DNA of 58,744 bases from Helicobacteraceae bacterium (lineage in GTDB: Bacteria; Campylobacterota; Campylobacteria; Campylobacterales; Sulfurimonadaceae): contig WTBY01000001.1 in the NCBI GenBank assembly GCA_013138865.1, positions 1-58,744 of the forward strand, given 5' to 3'. The number at the start of each line of letters is the position of its first letter. Positions within the stretch are counted from its first letter, which is position 1. The translations under genes were made by a program, and so were the position numbers. Below are positions 25,425 through 35,307 of the stretch, piece by piece. Below the pieces are notes generated by a model. The model was not told the DNA's origin and searched no databases. It worked only from the letters and a program-made list of their open reading frames with translations.

Positions 25425-27380
25425 TTAACCCTTAATACACTTTTCGATCGCACTTACAACCGAAGGATCTTCTAGAGTTGATATATCTTGTGTAATCTCT
25501 TCACCCTTTGCAATAGAGCGTAAAATACGACGCATTATTTTTCCAGATCTTGTTTTTGGAAGGCCAGGAACAAATACCATATCATCACATATAGCAATAT
25601 TACCGATCTCTTGTTTTATGTTAGTATTGATCTCTTTAATAAGTTCAATCTCTTCAGCTAAGTTGTCTTCACCTTTCATAACAATATACGCGAATATACC
25701 TTCACCTTTAAGTTCGTGTGGACGACCAACAACTGCAACTTCAGCAACTTTTGCATGAGACTTGATTGCAGCTTCAACTTCTGCTGTTCCCATTCTGTGA
25801 CCACTTACATTTATAACATCATCAGTACGACCAGTAATTGTTATATATCCATCTTCATCGTAGTTCGCACCATCACCTGTAAAGTAAACAGCTTTTCCAT
25901 CTTTTTTCACATCACCAAAGTATGATTTAACATAACGATCAGGATCTCCCCATACACCACGTATCATAGCAGGCCACGGTTTAGTTATACACATATAACC
26001 ACTCTCACCTGCACCAACTTTTTCACCAGTCTTAGGATCTAAAATCTCTGCCATAATTCCAGGAAGAGGAAGTGTTGCACAACCAGCTTTGATCGGAGTT
26101 GCACCTGGAAGTGGAGATACTACATGTCCGCCTGTTTCTGTTTGCCAATAAGTATCAACAATTGAACATTTTGAGTTACCTACATCTTCATAGTACCATT
26201 TCCATGCAGGAGGATCGATAGGCTCTCCAACAGTTCCAAGAACTTTTAGACTTGAGAGATCATACTTAGCAGGCTCATTTTCGCCCATTTTGTGTAGAAC
26301 TCTAATTGCGGTTGGTGCTGTGTAAAATTGGTTGATTTTGTACTCTTCAACCATTCTCCAAGCACGACCTGCATCTGGGTAAGTTGGAACTCCCTCGAAC
26401 ATTACAGTTGTAGCACCCATCGCAAGTGGACCATAAACTATGTAAGTGTGACCTGTAATCCAGCCAACATCAGCAGTACACCAGTAAGTGTCGTTTTCTT
26501 TAACGTCAAATACCCACTCCATAGTCATTTGTGCCCATAGAATATACCCAGCACTATTATGTTGAACACCTTTTGGTTTACCAGTTGAACCTGATGTGTA
26601 TAGTAAGAAAAGTGGATCTTCACTATCCATCATTTCTGCTTCACATTTTGAAGACTCATCTACTATTAACTCATTATAAGAGTAGTCACGTCCTGCTACC
26701 CACTCTACATCTTCGCCATTTCTTTCAACTACTAGCACTTTTTCTACTGTTGTTTCAGCTTGTAGAGCTTGATCAACTGCTGGTTTTAACATATATGGTT
26801 TAGTCTTTCTAAATGCACCATCAGCTGTGATCACAACTTTAGCTTCAGCATCTTGAATACGATCGCGTAGTGCCTCAGCAGAAAAACCACCAAATACGAT
26901 TGAGTGGATAGCACCTATTCTTGCACAAGCAAGCATTGCATATGCAGCTTCAGGGATCATTGGCATGTAAATAATTACGCGATCGCCTTTTTTTACATTA
27001 AACTTATTTTTAAGTAGGTTAGCAAAACGATTAACATTGTAAGATAACTCTAAATATGTAATGATCTGTTTATCACCACGATCTCCTTCAAAGATTATTG
27101 CAGCTTTATTTTTACGCTTATCTAAATGACGATCTATACATTGAGTTGATACATTTAGTTTACCACCAATAAACCAAGAAGAGAATGGTGCTTTTGACTC
27201 GTCTAAAACTTTAGAGTATGGCTTCATCCACTCTATTTTAGAGCTTGCATAAGTATCCCAAAACCCTTCATAGTCTTCTGTTGCATGTTCAACTAAGTCT
27301 TTGTATTCACACATATTTTTAATTCTTGCATTAGCAGCAAACTCTCTATTCGGATTATATATTTTTTTTAATTCTGACAC
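25425..27380 (-). CDS. acs: Acetyl-CoA synthetase (AMP-forming)
   Basis: Acs converts acetate, ATP and CoA to acetyl-CoA, AMP and pyrophosphate. The 651-residue protein has all adenylating-enzyme motifs: [12 protein letters not shown] (about 262-273), [11 protein letters not shown] (about 408-418), [12 protein letters not shown], and the C-terminal [11 protein letters not shown] with the acetylatable catalytic Lys. Length equals E. coli Acs (652). It lies downstream of actP and the exonuclease/DUF294 genes, nine bases after the exonuclease stop, and completes an acetate-assimilation module. Confidence 0.97.
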   Translation of the reverse strand: MSELKKIYNPNREFAANARIKNMCEYKDLVEHATEDYEGFWDTYASSKIEWMKPYSKVLDESKAPFSSWFIGGKLNVSTQCIDRHLDKRKNKAAIIFEGDRGDKQIITYLELSYNVNRFANLLKNKFNVKKGDRVIIYMPMIPEAAYAMLACARIGAIHSIVFGGFSAEALRDRIQDAEAKVVITADGAFRKTKPYMLKPAVDQALQAETTVEKVLVVERNGEDVEWVAGRDYSYNELIVDESSKCEAEMMDSEDPLFLLYTSGSTGKPKGVQHNSAGYILWAQMTMEWVFDVKENDTYWCTADVGWITGHTYIVYGPLAMGATTVMFEGVPTYPDAGRAWRMVEEYKINQFYTAPTAIRVLHKMGENEPAKYDLSSLKVLGTVGEPIDPPAWKWYYEDVGNSKCSIVDTYWQTETGGHVVSPLPGATPIKAGCATLPLPGIMAEILDPKTGEKVGAGESGYMCITKPWPAMIRGVWGDPDRYVKSYFGDVKKDGKAVYFTGDGANYDEDGYITITGRTDDVINVSGHRMGTAEVEAAIKSHAKVAEVAVVGRPHELKGEGIFAYIVMKGEDNLAEEIELIKEINTNIKQEIGNIAICDDMVFVPGLPKTRSGKIMRRILRSIAKGEEITQDISTLEDPSVVSAIEKCIKG

Positions 27381-27389
27381 TTTGGTCTC

Positions 27390-27998
27390 CTATTTTGTAA
27401 GTTGTTTAAGTTTTATATATATCATAGCTGTCATGATTGCATCATTAAGGGCATCATGCTTTGCTAGTTGCACTAAATTTAAATCATCGATTATTGTATC
27501 GAAGTGTAAATCAATATTTCCTTGAGGAATAAATTTAGTTTTATAATCATAATATATACCAGAAACCTCTAACTGCTCATTTGGCAGTTTTATCCCAAGC
27601 CATGGTTTAATAACACTATTCACCATGGCAACATCAAACTCTAAGTAATAGCCAACAAGTGGACGATTACCAATGAATTTTAAAAATTTATCTACACCTT
27701 GTTCAACACTTAAGTCACTCTCTACATCGCACTCTCTAATATGATGAATAGTGATACTAACCTCGTTGATCTTTTTTTTAGGATTAGTAAAAATCTCAAA
27801 AGATTGTGAAGTTAATATTTTGTTATCTTTTACAATAACTGCACCTATGCTTAGTATTTCATCTTTTTTTGTGTCAAGTCCTGTTGTTTCACAGTCAAAG
27901 ACAACTACTTCATCACCCTCATACTCATCAAATAAAAAAGAGTATGACTCATCTTTAAGTTTTTTTCTATTACGTTGTTTAAACCAGCTTTTAAACAT
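27390..27998 (-). CDS. DnaQ-like 3'-5' exonuclease (DEDDh)
   Basis: The 202-residue protein contains a DEDDh exonuclease fold: ExoI motif V-F-D-C-E-T-T-G-L-D (about 33-42), an ExoII-like region V-G-Y-Y-L-E-F-D-V-A-M (about 112-122) and ExoIII K-H-D-A-L-N-D-A (about 181-188). It is smaller than the replicative epsilon subunit and lacks a polymerase-binding tail. Its gene abuts the cNMP/CBS/DUF294 gene with no spacer and precedes acs by nine bases. This pairing recurs in acetate clusters of other proteobacteria. Its role in acetate physiology is not known to me. Confidence 0.88.
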   Translation of the reverse strand: MFKSWFKQRNRKKLKDESYSFLFDEYEGDEVVVFDCETTGLDTKKDEILSIGAVIVKDNKILTSQSFEIFTNPKKKINEVSITIHHIRECDVESDLSVEQGVDKFLKFIGNRPLVGYYLEFDVAMVNSVIKPWLGIKLPNEQLEVSGIYYDYKTKFIPQGNIDLHFDTIIDDLNLVQLAKHDALNDAIMTAMIYIKLKQLTK

Positions 27999-29825
27999 CT
28001 ATAACACTATATTCAAATGATAATGATATGTTAAAAACTTCTTGAACTTGTTAACAACTTTAAAACTATCTTTGAGAAGATCTCTTTGGTTCTTCTCAAG
28101 TTTTAAAGGATTTATATAGTTTAAGTTTTCTATATCATTTATGTCATGTGCGATCATTGCTTTGAGTCTTACACTAAGTAGTGTGTCGTAAGCTTCCATA
28201 AGTTCAGAGGCAAAAGCTTTATCAAAGAGACCTAAGTTATTAAGCTCTTTTATTCTCTCGATCGTGTTTGTTTGTAAGATTTTTCTCTCTAAAGAGAGAG
28301 TCCTTATACCGTGAACTATGGCAAATATACCACCTTTTTTTAGATCAAGTTCGTTCTCATGCATTGTTTTATCAACTATAAAATTTGAGAGTATTGAGAG
28401 TGGAGTTTCAAAATGAAGAGAAGCTTTTGCTAAGTGTGATAGTAGATCATCTCTTGAAGTAAATCTCTTAAAAAGGTACTCTCTTAACTCACTTAAAAGT
28501 CTCTCATCACCAGCGACAAACATAGAGTCTAAAAAGATAGATAGTGCCTGAAGTGACTCGTTATTAAATGTATCACACCACTCGTCTATTAAGTACTTAA
28601 AAGCTTCAAGATCTCTTCTCCAGTAGTAGTTAGTAACCATTACATTGCCCTTGCACTGAGGAAAACCAATCTCACTTAAATTTGAATTGAATATTTTCAT
28701 ATACTTTTCAAACTCACTCTCGTGCGTTTTATCTTTTAAAATTAGCGCATTATCTTGATCACTTCGTAGTAGTTGTTCACCTCTACCTTCACTTCCCATA
28801 ACTATAAGAGCACACTCTGTATGAAGCTCTTTAGGAACACAAAGTTCAAAAACCTTTTTATAAATTTTGATATTTAGTTCAGTTGAAAGTTTTGAGATGT
28901 ATCTTACTTTAACACCTTTAGTATGAAGAATATTTACTAAGGTTCTCATATCTTGTTCTAAGTTTTTTAGACACTCAATAGAAGTTGCACGATCAATTTT
29001 AATAGCAATAAGGTGAGTGTGATTTGCAAAAAAGCTAAGCAGATCAATCTGCTCCAACATACCTACAACTTCACTATTCTCAACAACTGCAACTCTTTTT
29101 ATAGAGTATTTAGTGAAAAGTATAAGTGCATTAAATAAAAAGTCACTTTTATCTATTGTAATTAGACCATAAGTAGCAATTTTACCTATCTCATCTTCAA
29201 GAGTGTAAGAACCAAGTAAAACTTGATCTCTTATACCTGTATTTGTAACAATACCTTTAGAAGTTGAACATTGAACTATAATAGAGTCAGAGTTTAGCTC
29301 TTTCATCTTTAATAGAGCACTCTTAATGCTTATGCTTTGATCAACAATACAAGGAGTATGTAAAAATATCTCTTCTATCTTTGCAACCATAAAAGATGTC
29401 AACTCGCTTTGGTTATCTCTCTCTTTAAGACGTTGATGTCTTGAGACAAAATTTTCTAAATAGAATGTTTTGAACTCATCATAATCTTGTAAAAGATCTA
29501 AAAACTTATCTTTACACATCTCATAACAGATTAACTCCTCTTTCACTACAAAGTGAGAAGCAGTTTTTGCTTCAATAAGTGAAGTAGGATCAAATGTATC
29601 ATTTGCACCATAAACATTTTGAAGTTCATCTTCTATATTTTCATGTACTACACCTTTAATGATAATATATAAAAAATCAGCTGGAACTGTTGGGGATATA
29701 AGGATTGTGTTCTTTGGATAATAGGCTATGTTCATCTTAGAGATTAGATCCTCTTTGACACTGCTTGATAGTTCATCAAAAGGATGAATTGAGTTTAAAA
29801 TTTGCATTTGATCTACTATAGACAT
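27999..29825 (-). CDS. cNMP-binding/CBS/DUF294 nucleotidyltransferase-like signalling protein
   Basis: A 608-residue cytoplasmic protein with four parts: a cyclic-nucleotide-binding-like domain (about 10-125), two CBS repeats (about 155-270), a DUF294 nucleotidyltransferase-like domain with A-L-I-V-M-G-S-E-G-R-G-E-Q and S-D-Q-D-N-A (about 345-365), and a helical DUF294 C-terminal domain (about 460-600). The G-S-x-G-R-x-E-Q...D-x-D pattern is like GlnD-type uridylyltransferases. It probably senses adenine nucleotides and acts on a protein or nucleotide partner. Co-location with actP, the exonuclease and acs suggests regulation of acetate metabolism. Confidence 0.9.
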   Translation of the reverse strand: MSIVDQMQILNSIHPFDELSSSVKEDLISKMNIAYYPKNTILISPTVPADFLYIIIKGVVHENIEDELQNVYGANDTFDPTSLIEAKTASHFVVKEELICYEMCKDKFLDLLQDYDEFKTFYLENFVSRHQRLKERDNQSELTSFMVAKIEEIFLHTPCIVDQSISIKSALLKMKELNSDSIIVQCSTSKGIVTNTGIRDQVLLGSYTLEDEIGKIATYGLITIDKSDFLFNALILFTKYSIKRVAVVENSEVVGMLEQIDLLSFFANHTHLIAIKIDRATSIECLKNLEQDMRTLVNILHTKGVKVRYISKLSTELNIKIYKKVFELCVPKELHTECALIVMGSEGRGEQLLRSDQDNALILKDKTHESEFEKYMKIFNSNLSEIGFPQCKGNVMVTNYYWRRDLEAFKYLIDEWCDTFNNESLQALSIFLDSMFVAGDERLLSELREYLFKRFTSRDDLLSHLAKASLHFETPLSILSNFIVDKTMHENELDLKKGGIFAIVHGIRTLSLERKILQTNTIERIKELNNLGLFDKAFASELMEAYDTLLSVRLKAMIAHDINDIENLNYINPLKLEKNQRDLLKDSFKVVNKFKKFLTYHYHLNIVL

Positions 29826-29877
29826 TTATAACCTCGCTACTAATGTAAAAAGGGATAAATCCCTTTTTAAGTATATG

Positions 29878-31542
29878 TTAATGCTCTGAAGCACCTTCAG
29901 CACCAATACCAGTTTCGCTTCTGATAAATTGAGCTTCAAAAGCCTTATGCTCTTGTTTTGCATTATCACTATTGTCGGTTACAGAGAAGAACCAAATAGC
30001 AGCAAATGAAACACTCACAGAGAATAGTGCAGGGTATTTATATGGGAATATTGCTTCTGCATTTCCTAAAATTTGTACCCATACAATCGGACCTAAGATA
30101 ACAAGTACTATTGCAGTTGCTAGTCCTAATGAACCACCAATTACAGCGCCACGAGTTGTAAGTCTTGACCAATACATTGAAAGGAAAAGAATAGGGAAGT
30201 TAGCAGAAGCTGCGATCGCAAATGCTAAACCAACAACAAATGCTATATTTTGGTTCTCAAAAGAGATACCTAAAAGAATAGCAACAACACCTAGTACAAC
30301 AGTAGCTATTCTAGAAACTTTCATTTCACTCATACTATCTGCTTTACCTTTTTTGAAAACTGAAGCGTACAGGTCATGAGAAACCGCACTAGCACCAGCA
30401 AGTGTAAGACCAGACACAACAGCTAAAATAGTTGCAAATGCAACTGCTGAGATGAAACCTAAGAAAAAGTCTCCACCAACTGCGTGTGATAGGTGAATAG
30501 CTGCCATGTTGTTACCACCAAGGATCGGACTTCCACCATCAATAGCTTGTTTTGCCATATCTAAATACGCAGGATTTTCAAATACCATAACGATCGCACC
30601 AAATCCGATGATGAAAGTTAAAATATAGAAATAACCGATAAAACCAGTTGCATAGAAAACTGACTTTCTAGCTTCTTTAGCATCAGCAACTGTGAAAAAT
30701 CTCATTAAAATATGAGGAAGACCAGCAGTACCAAACATTAAAGCAACTGCTAAAGAGATAGCTGAAATTGGGTCACTTACCAATCCACCTGGTGACATAA
30801 TTTCTATACCTTTAAGTTCTGTTGCATGTGAAAAAAGTGCACCAAAAGAGAAGTCATAGTGAGCCATAACGGCTATTGCCATAAATGTAGCACCTGAAAG
30901 TAGTAAAAACGCTTTAATAATCTGTACCCATGTAGTAGCAAGCATACCACCAAAAGTTACATAAAGGATCATTAAAACACCAACTAACATTACTGCTACT
31001 TCATACTGAAGACCAAAAAGAAGTTGAATAAGTTTACCTGAACCTACCATTTGAGCGATAAGGTAAAGAGTTACAGTCGCGATTGATCCAAAAGCAGCTA
31101 GTGTTCTGATCGGAGTTTGGCGTAGTCTGTATGAAGCAACATCTGCAAATGTATATTTACCTAAGTTTCTCAAAGGTTCTGCGATCATAAAAAGGATAAT
31201 TGGCCAACCAACTAAAAAACCGATAGAGTAGATTAAACCATCGTAACCTTTCATATAAACAAGTCCAGAAATACCTAAAAATGAAGCAGCAGACATAAAG
31301 TCACCTGCGATCGCCATACCATTTTGGAAACCTGTAATTCCTCCACCTGCTGTGTAGAAATCTTTTGCAGTTTTAGTTCTTTTTGCTGCCCAGTAAGTAA
31401 TACCTAGTGTTGCACCAACAAAGATAACAAACATTACAATAGCAGAGACATTTAAAGCTTGTTTTTCAACCGCACCGCTAATTACTTCTGAACCAACCAG
31501 AGTAATAGCTGAGAGTGCTAAAAAAAGAAAAATTCTATTCAT
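29878..31542 (-). CDS. actP: Acetate permease ActP (sodium:solute symporter family)
   Basis: The 554-residue transporter resembles E. coli ActP closely along its length: a cleavable-looking N-terminal segment, then [47 protein letters not shown], and [16 protein letters not shown] near the C-terminus. About thirteen to fourteen membrane segments are expected. It imports acetate, and some relatives carry pyruvate or other short acids. Its ATG overlaps the DUF485 stop codon by one base, the standard yjcH-actP coupling. Confidence 0.95.
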   Translation of the reverse strand: MNRIFLFLALSAITLVGSEVISGAVEKQALNVSAIVMFVIFVGATLGITYWAAKRTKTAKDFYTAGGGITGFQNGMAIAGDFMSAASFLGISGLVYMKGYDGLIYSIGFLVGWPIILFMIAEPLRNLGKYTFADVASYRLRQTPIRTLAAFGSIATVTLYLIAQMVGSGKLIQLLFGLQYEVAVMLVGVLMILYVTFGGMLATTWVQIIKAFLLLSGATFMAIAVMAHYDFSFGALFSHATELKGIEIMSPGGLVSDPISAISLAVALMFGTAGLPHILMRFFTVADAKEARKSVFYATGFIGYFYILTFIIGFGAIVMVFENPAYLDMAKQAIDGGSPILGGNNMAAIHLSHAVGGDFFLGFISAVAFATILAVVSGLTLAGASAVSHDLYASVFKKGKADSMSEMKVSRIATVVLGVVAILLGISFENQNIAFVVGLAFAIAASANFPILFLSMYWSRLTTRGAVIGGSLGLATAIVLVILGPIVWVQILGNAEAIFPYKYPALFSVSVSFAAIWFFSVTDNSDNAKQEHKAFEAQFIRSETGIGAEGASEH

Positions 31543-31856
31543 TAGTTATCCTTTAGGTTGTTTTTTATTTTGTTTGATAAATCATCAAACTCGCCATTAG
31601 CACGTTTTGTGTAGATACCTGTTAATATGAATGCAAATATTATTATTGCTATTCCTACTGGTATTCCAACAGTTGTAACACTATCTGCACTTAAGGGTGT
31701 ACCTAGCGTAGATGGGTTAAAAGCTATTGTTAAAATAAATGAAAAATATACTACAAGCATAGCAATAGAGAGTTTGATTGCAAACGCTCTTCTTTTAGTT
31801 GTTAGCTCTTGAAAGCTAGGGTCATTTTTGATCTTATTGATCGTCTCTTGAGTCAT
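31542..31856 (-). CDS. yjcH: DUF485 membrane protein (YjcH-like), ActP partner
   Basis: A 104-residue protein with two membrane segments (about 28-48 and 66-88) and the DUF485 start [12 protein letters not shown]. YjcH-type proteins are encoded with actP in many bacteria and are thought to assist the symporter. AAAAGGAGA lies upstream of the ATG. It follows the porin gene by 43 bases, across a hairpin that may cause partial termination. Confidence 0.88.
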   Translation of the reverse strand: MTQETINKIKNDPSFQELTTKRRAFAIKLSIAMLVVYFSFILTIAFNPSTLGTPLSADSVTTVGIPVGIAIIIFAFILTGIYTKRANGEFDDLSNKIKNNLKDN

Positions 31857-31890
31857 AATAGTCTCCTTTTTTATATATTATTATATTAGC

Positions 31891-31914
31891 AACTATAACT
31901 TAAAAGTTATAGTT
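31891..31914 (-). terminator. Hairpin at the end of the porin gene
   Basis: AACTATAACT (31891-31900) and AGTTATAGTT (31905-31914) form a perfect stem with a TAAA loop, extendable by G-C pairs across one bulged A. The porin stop codon lies inside it. No strong U-run follows on the minus strand, so it may attenuate rather than stop transcription into the DUF485-actP genes. Confidence 0.55.
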
Positions 31915-33204
31915 TGCAATAAAACGGTACTCATTCCAGTCAACACTTTGAGAGTTGGCAGTATGTTTAAAATCTCTTGGAAAGTTTCCACGAAAACGAA
32001 GTTGTAAGTTCTTAACTGTTGTTGGATAATACTTAATGTCAAAACCAGGTTCAGTGGCTGTTGTAGTATCAGTATAGCCATTATTAGTGTCCATATCGAA
32101 AGACACGTAGTAAGCAGTTACGCTTAAGTTAGTTCCCAAGTTTTTAAAGTTATAACTTCCTGCAACTTTAGTAGCTTTAGTTCCAGCTAAGAACATATGG
32201 CGAGTAACCATACCTTGTGTAAACGCTGGCATACCACCCCAAGGAGTAATAGTTCCACCGTTAACTGCAGCTGATGTATTATCACTTTGATTAGAGTAAG
32301 CTACATAAGCGTTAAAGTTTGAGTATTTTGCACCAGCTTTGGCACCCCAAAACGTACTATCAACATCACCTAACTTTTTATCACCAATTTCACTTTCACC
32401 AATGTATTGCGCAGCAACATATGGAGTAATTGAACCAGTTTTAAAAGAAGCATCAGCTTGTAGGTATATAGCATTTAAAATGTCCCAAGCATAGTAGTCC
32501 CAAGCTTGAAGTTTTACATTTTCTATACCGCTATATGTTGCTGATACAACAGAAACACCAGAAGTATTTTCACCTATTGCCCACTCACCCATGTTAGTAA
32601 AGTCACCTTGATGTTTCGCAGTGTTACCAGCAACAGCTGTATAACCAGCAGTTGCACCAAGAGCTCCACCATTGTAAGCATTCGCAAATGAACCAGGAGC
32701 AAACGCAGTAACATGACCTGCGATCAGCGTTGTATCAGCAAGGTCATTATTGATAGCTAAGTATGCTTCAAAAAGATTGGGAACCATTCTAGCATCATCT
32801 GAACCTGCTAGTGGTGTGTCTAATTTTTGACGACCACCTTTTAAAATAGTATTACCTATTTCATATTTTAAGAAAGCTTCACCAAGAAGTGAATAACCAT
32901 CTCCATTACTGTTAAACAGTGTTTTATCAACTGTTGGAGAAGATGCAACTTTTTGAGTAGTATAAAAACCTACACCTGCACTTAAACCGTTTAGTGAGGC
33001 AGTTTCATAACGTAACTTACCACCAACTGCTAAGCCATTTCTATGAGTAGAACTAATTCCACCCTCGTAAGCTCTATCTATATAAAATGATCTTATCTGA
33101 CCATCAACTTTTCCATCTTTAAACATAGTTGCAACACTATCTGCTGAAAGTGTTGAACTTAGAGTAGCTATAGTTGTTACACTTAATAGAATTTTTTTAT
33201 TCAT
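31900..33204 (-). CDS. Outer-membrane porin, OprD/major-outer-membrane-protein type
   Basis: The 434-residue product has a signal peptide (M-N-K-K-I-L-L-S-V-T-T-I-A-T-L-S-S-T-L-S-A), alternating beta-strand pattern, and a C-terminal Phe in F-I-A-N-Y-N-F, the usual outer-membrane signal. The mature start (V-D-G-Q-I-R-S-F-Y-I-D-R) is like OprD-family porins of Campylobacterota. I place the start at ATG 33204, behind AAAAGGTG; an in-frame ATG at 33252 would add an implausible 16 residues before the signal peptide. Its position before yjcH-actP-acs suggests uptake of acetate or similar acids across the outer membrane. Confidence 0.88.
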   Translation of the reverse strand: MNKKILLSVTTIATLSSTLSADSVATMFKDGKVDGQIRSFYIDRAYEGGISSTHRNGLAVGGKLRYETASLNGLSAGVGFYTTQKVASSPTVDKTLFNSNGDGYSLLGEAFLKYEIGNTILKGGRQKLDTPLAGSDDARMVPNLFEAYLAINNDLADTTLIAGHVTAFAPGSFANAYNGGALGATAGYTAVAGNTAKHQGDFTNMGEWAIGENTSGVSVVSATYSGIENVKLQAWDYYAWDILNAIYLQADASFKTGSITPYVAAQYIGESEIGDKKLGDVDSTFWGAKAGAKYSNFNAYVAYSNQSDNTSAAVNGGTITPWGGMPAFTQGMVTRHMFLAGTKATKVAGSYNFKNLGTNLSVTAYYVSFDMDTNNGYTDTTTATEPGFDIKYYPTTVKNLQLRFRGNFPRDFKHTANSQSVDWNEYRFIANYNF

Positions 33205-33356
33205 ATATGCACCTTTTGATGTTTTCACATTAAAACAATAAGTTATAAACATAGCATGAAAATAGCAATTAGCTAAAAGTAGAAGAAGTCTCTCTATGTT
33301 TTATATTATTGTCCTAAAAGGTAACACATCAATCTATACTGTACTCTTTAAGATAC

Positions 33357-33375
33357 TGTAAAAGTGTGTTTTACA
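33357..33375 (-). terminator. Weak hairpin downstream of the AAA ATPase gene
   Basis: TGTAAAA (33357-33363) and TTTTACA (33369-33375) pair perfectly around a five-base loop, 13 bases beyond the stop of the minus-strand ATPase gene. There is no long U-run after it on the minus strand, so function is uncertain. The rest of 33205-33387 is A/T-rich porin upstream DNA with no gene. Confidence 0.35.
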
Positions 33376-33387
33376 AAAAATATTAAT

Positions 33388-34569
33388 TTAGTAAAGAAAT
33401 CCAAAAAGATAAAGTGGAATCTTGTTTTTATAACCCACCTCAATCTCATCGGCAACGACAAATGAATCATCTAAATCTTTTATTTGTTTAAAAGACTTAT
33501 TTTTACTACCTATCTCAAAAGTATATCTTTCATCTATCAAGAAATCACCTTTTGTTGCACTCAATAGATCATCAAACATACTACTAAAAAATATCTCTCT
33601 CGTTGTTCCAACTTCACTATTCTTACAATAAGCAAAGAGCAAGTTCGTATTATTTAGGTAGAGTTTATCTGGTTTTGAAAATATGCTGTCACCTTTTGAT
33701 TGTGATTTTACAACTCTAATAATCTTCGCTTTGTCTAAATAATCTAGTAACCTATACAAAGATTTATAATCATTAAGTCCCATTTTTTGCATCAACTCTT
33801 TTAAATTTATTTTAAATGGTTTTGAGATACATATAAGTTTTACTAATTTTTTTAGATTTATCAGATTTTTGTACTCTATTGGGAAAATAGCAGGGATATC
33901 TACCTCTATAACTGTATTTATAGTTTGTGATAGTTTTAGTAGATACTCATCTTCATTTTCAAAATAAAATGGATAATAGCCATACTTAATATATTCATCA
34001 AAATATTCAAAAGGTTTTATTCTTTGCGTGATATTTGATGCTATGCTAAGGTGGTTTTTTAATATAGTTTCTAAGGAGTATGACTCAAACTCAGCACCTG
34101 TCTTAAACTCTAAAAACTCCCGAAAAGATAGACCTTTTACATAGTGAACAACAGCTCTTCGGCTCAAGTCTGCTTTAGAATGATCTAACTGCAAGGCACT
34201 ACTTCCACTAAATATAATTTTTATATCTAAAATATCATAAATCTTTTTTAACTCTAGCTCAAAACCTTGGTATTTATGAATCTCATCTATGATGAGTAGC
34301 TCACCACCCATCTTTTCAAAATACTCAGCTATTTCAAAAAGTGAATCTATCTCTAAGTTATCAACACTAAGGTAAAGCTTTTTCTCATCAGATATATCTA
34401 CCTCTTGCAAATACTGAAGTAAAAAAGTGGTTTTACCAACACCCCTAGCACCCAAAAGACCTGTAAGCCTATTTTTAAAACTTATATCTTGGTGCATATA
34501 TCTTTTATATGGATATTTTTTTATTTTTTTTAAGTACCCTTGTTGATATTTAAGGATTAGCTCTAGCAT
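33388..34569 (-). CDS. AAA ATPase with DUF4143-like C-terminal domain
   Basis: A 393-residue ATPase of the AAA_14 group. Walker A is G-A-R-G-V-G-K-T-T (about 36-44), Walker B is L-L-I-I-D-E-I-H-K (about 91-99), and sensor I is I-I-F-S-G-S-S-A-L (about 115-123). A winged-helix part near 250-300 (L-M-Q-K-M-G-L-N-D-Y-K-S-L-Y-R-L-L-D-Y-L) and a C-terminal nuclease-like-fold region (L-I-D-E-R-Y-T-F-E-I-G, about 345-393) follow. These proteins are common, patchily distributed and of unknown role. The gene stands alone with sizeable gaps on both sides, consistent with recent insertion. Confidence 0.82.
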   Translation of the reverse strand: MLELILKYQQGYLKKIKKYPYKRYMHQDISFKNRLTGLLGARGVGKTTFLLQYLQEVDISDEKKLYLSVDNLEIDSLFEIAEYFEKMGGELLIIDEIHKYQGFELELKKIYDILDIKIIFSGSSALQLDHSKADLSRRAVVHYVKGLSFREFLEFKTGAEFESYSLETILKNHLSIASNITQRIKPFEYFDEYIKYGYYPFYFENEDEYLLKLSQTINTVIEVDIPAIFPIEYKNLINLKKLVKLICISKPFKINLKELMQKMGLNDYKSLYRLLDYLDKAKIIRVVKSQSKGDSIFSKPDKLYLNNTNLLFAYCKNSEVGTTREIFFSSMFDDLLSATKGDFLIDERYTFEIGSKNKSFKQIKDLDDSFVVADEIEVGYKNKIPLYLFGFLY

Positions 34570-34656
34570 AAAATTCCTTTTGATGATTATTATATACTAA
34601 AACCAATAAATATCAAATAAATTAGGTTTTCAAACATAGTTTTATTCAGAAGTTAG

Positions 34657-35307
34657 CTACTCGATCATATAACCAACTGATCTAATATTTAGTATAAAGT
34701 CCTCTTTTAGTGACTTTTTGAGTCTATTTATTTCTGCTCTTATCGTACTGTTATCGACATAGTTCTCACTCCATACGTATTCACGAAATAGATCAAAGTC
34801 AACAACTCTTGATCTGTTTTTAGCAAGAGTATCAATAATATCTTGCTGTTTTTTTGTAATAGTTTGAGCGTTATTACTAAAGTAGAGAGTTTTAGAGTTT
34901 GTATCATAACTATAACTATACGAGAGCTTTATATGGTTCTGTGGAACTTTGGTACTTTGTAAAACTTTTTCAATTCTAAGTGATAACTCTTTTAGATGAA
35001 AAGGTTTTTTTATATAGTCATAACAGCCAAGATCGTAAGCTTTTGTAATCTCCTCTATATCAACAAGAGCACTTATATATATGGCTGGGGTTTGAACCTT
35101 GTTTTCATGAAGTATTTTTAATAACTCAAGTCCATCAAGAGTGGGAACATTTATGTCTAGTATTAGTAGATCGTAAGAGTTTATTAGGAGCTCTTTTAAT
35201 GCCTCTTCTCCGTCGAGCATGGAAGTAACTATGTGACCTTGTATGTTTAAGTACTCTGTGATTGCACTGTTTAACATAACTTCATCTTCTAGTAAAAAGA
35301 CTTTCAT
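34657..35307 (-). CDS. OmpR-family response regulator
   Basis: The 216-residue protein has a receiver (about 1-115: acidic pair E-D, phosphorylated Asp51 in L-I-L-D-I-N-V-P, Lys in Y-I-K-K-P-F) and a winged-helix DNA-binding domain (about 130-216) ending S-T-I-R-A-E-I-N-R-L-K-K-S-L and N-I-R-S-V-G-Y-M-I. It overlaps the kinase gene by four bases and is most likely phosphorylated by it. It is the last gene of the signalling run and its only DNA-binding output. Confidence 0.93.
   Translation of the reverse strand: MKVFLLEDEVMLNSAITEYLNIQGHIVTSMLDGEEALKELLINSYDLLILDINVPTLDGLELLKILHENKVQTPAIYISALVDIEEITKAYDLGCYDYIKKPFHLKELSLRIEKVLQSTKVPQNHIKLSYSYSYDTNSKTLYFSNNAQTITKKQQDIIDTLAKNRSRVVDFDLFREYVWSENYVDNSTIRAEINRLKKSLKEDFILNIRSVGYMIE

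Noticed and set aside
33205-33252. Longer porin start at ATG 33252
   Set aside because: It would place 16 non-signal residues before a typical signal peptide; ATG 33204 has AAAAGGTG upstream.
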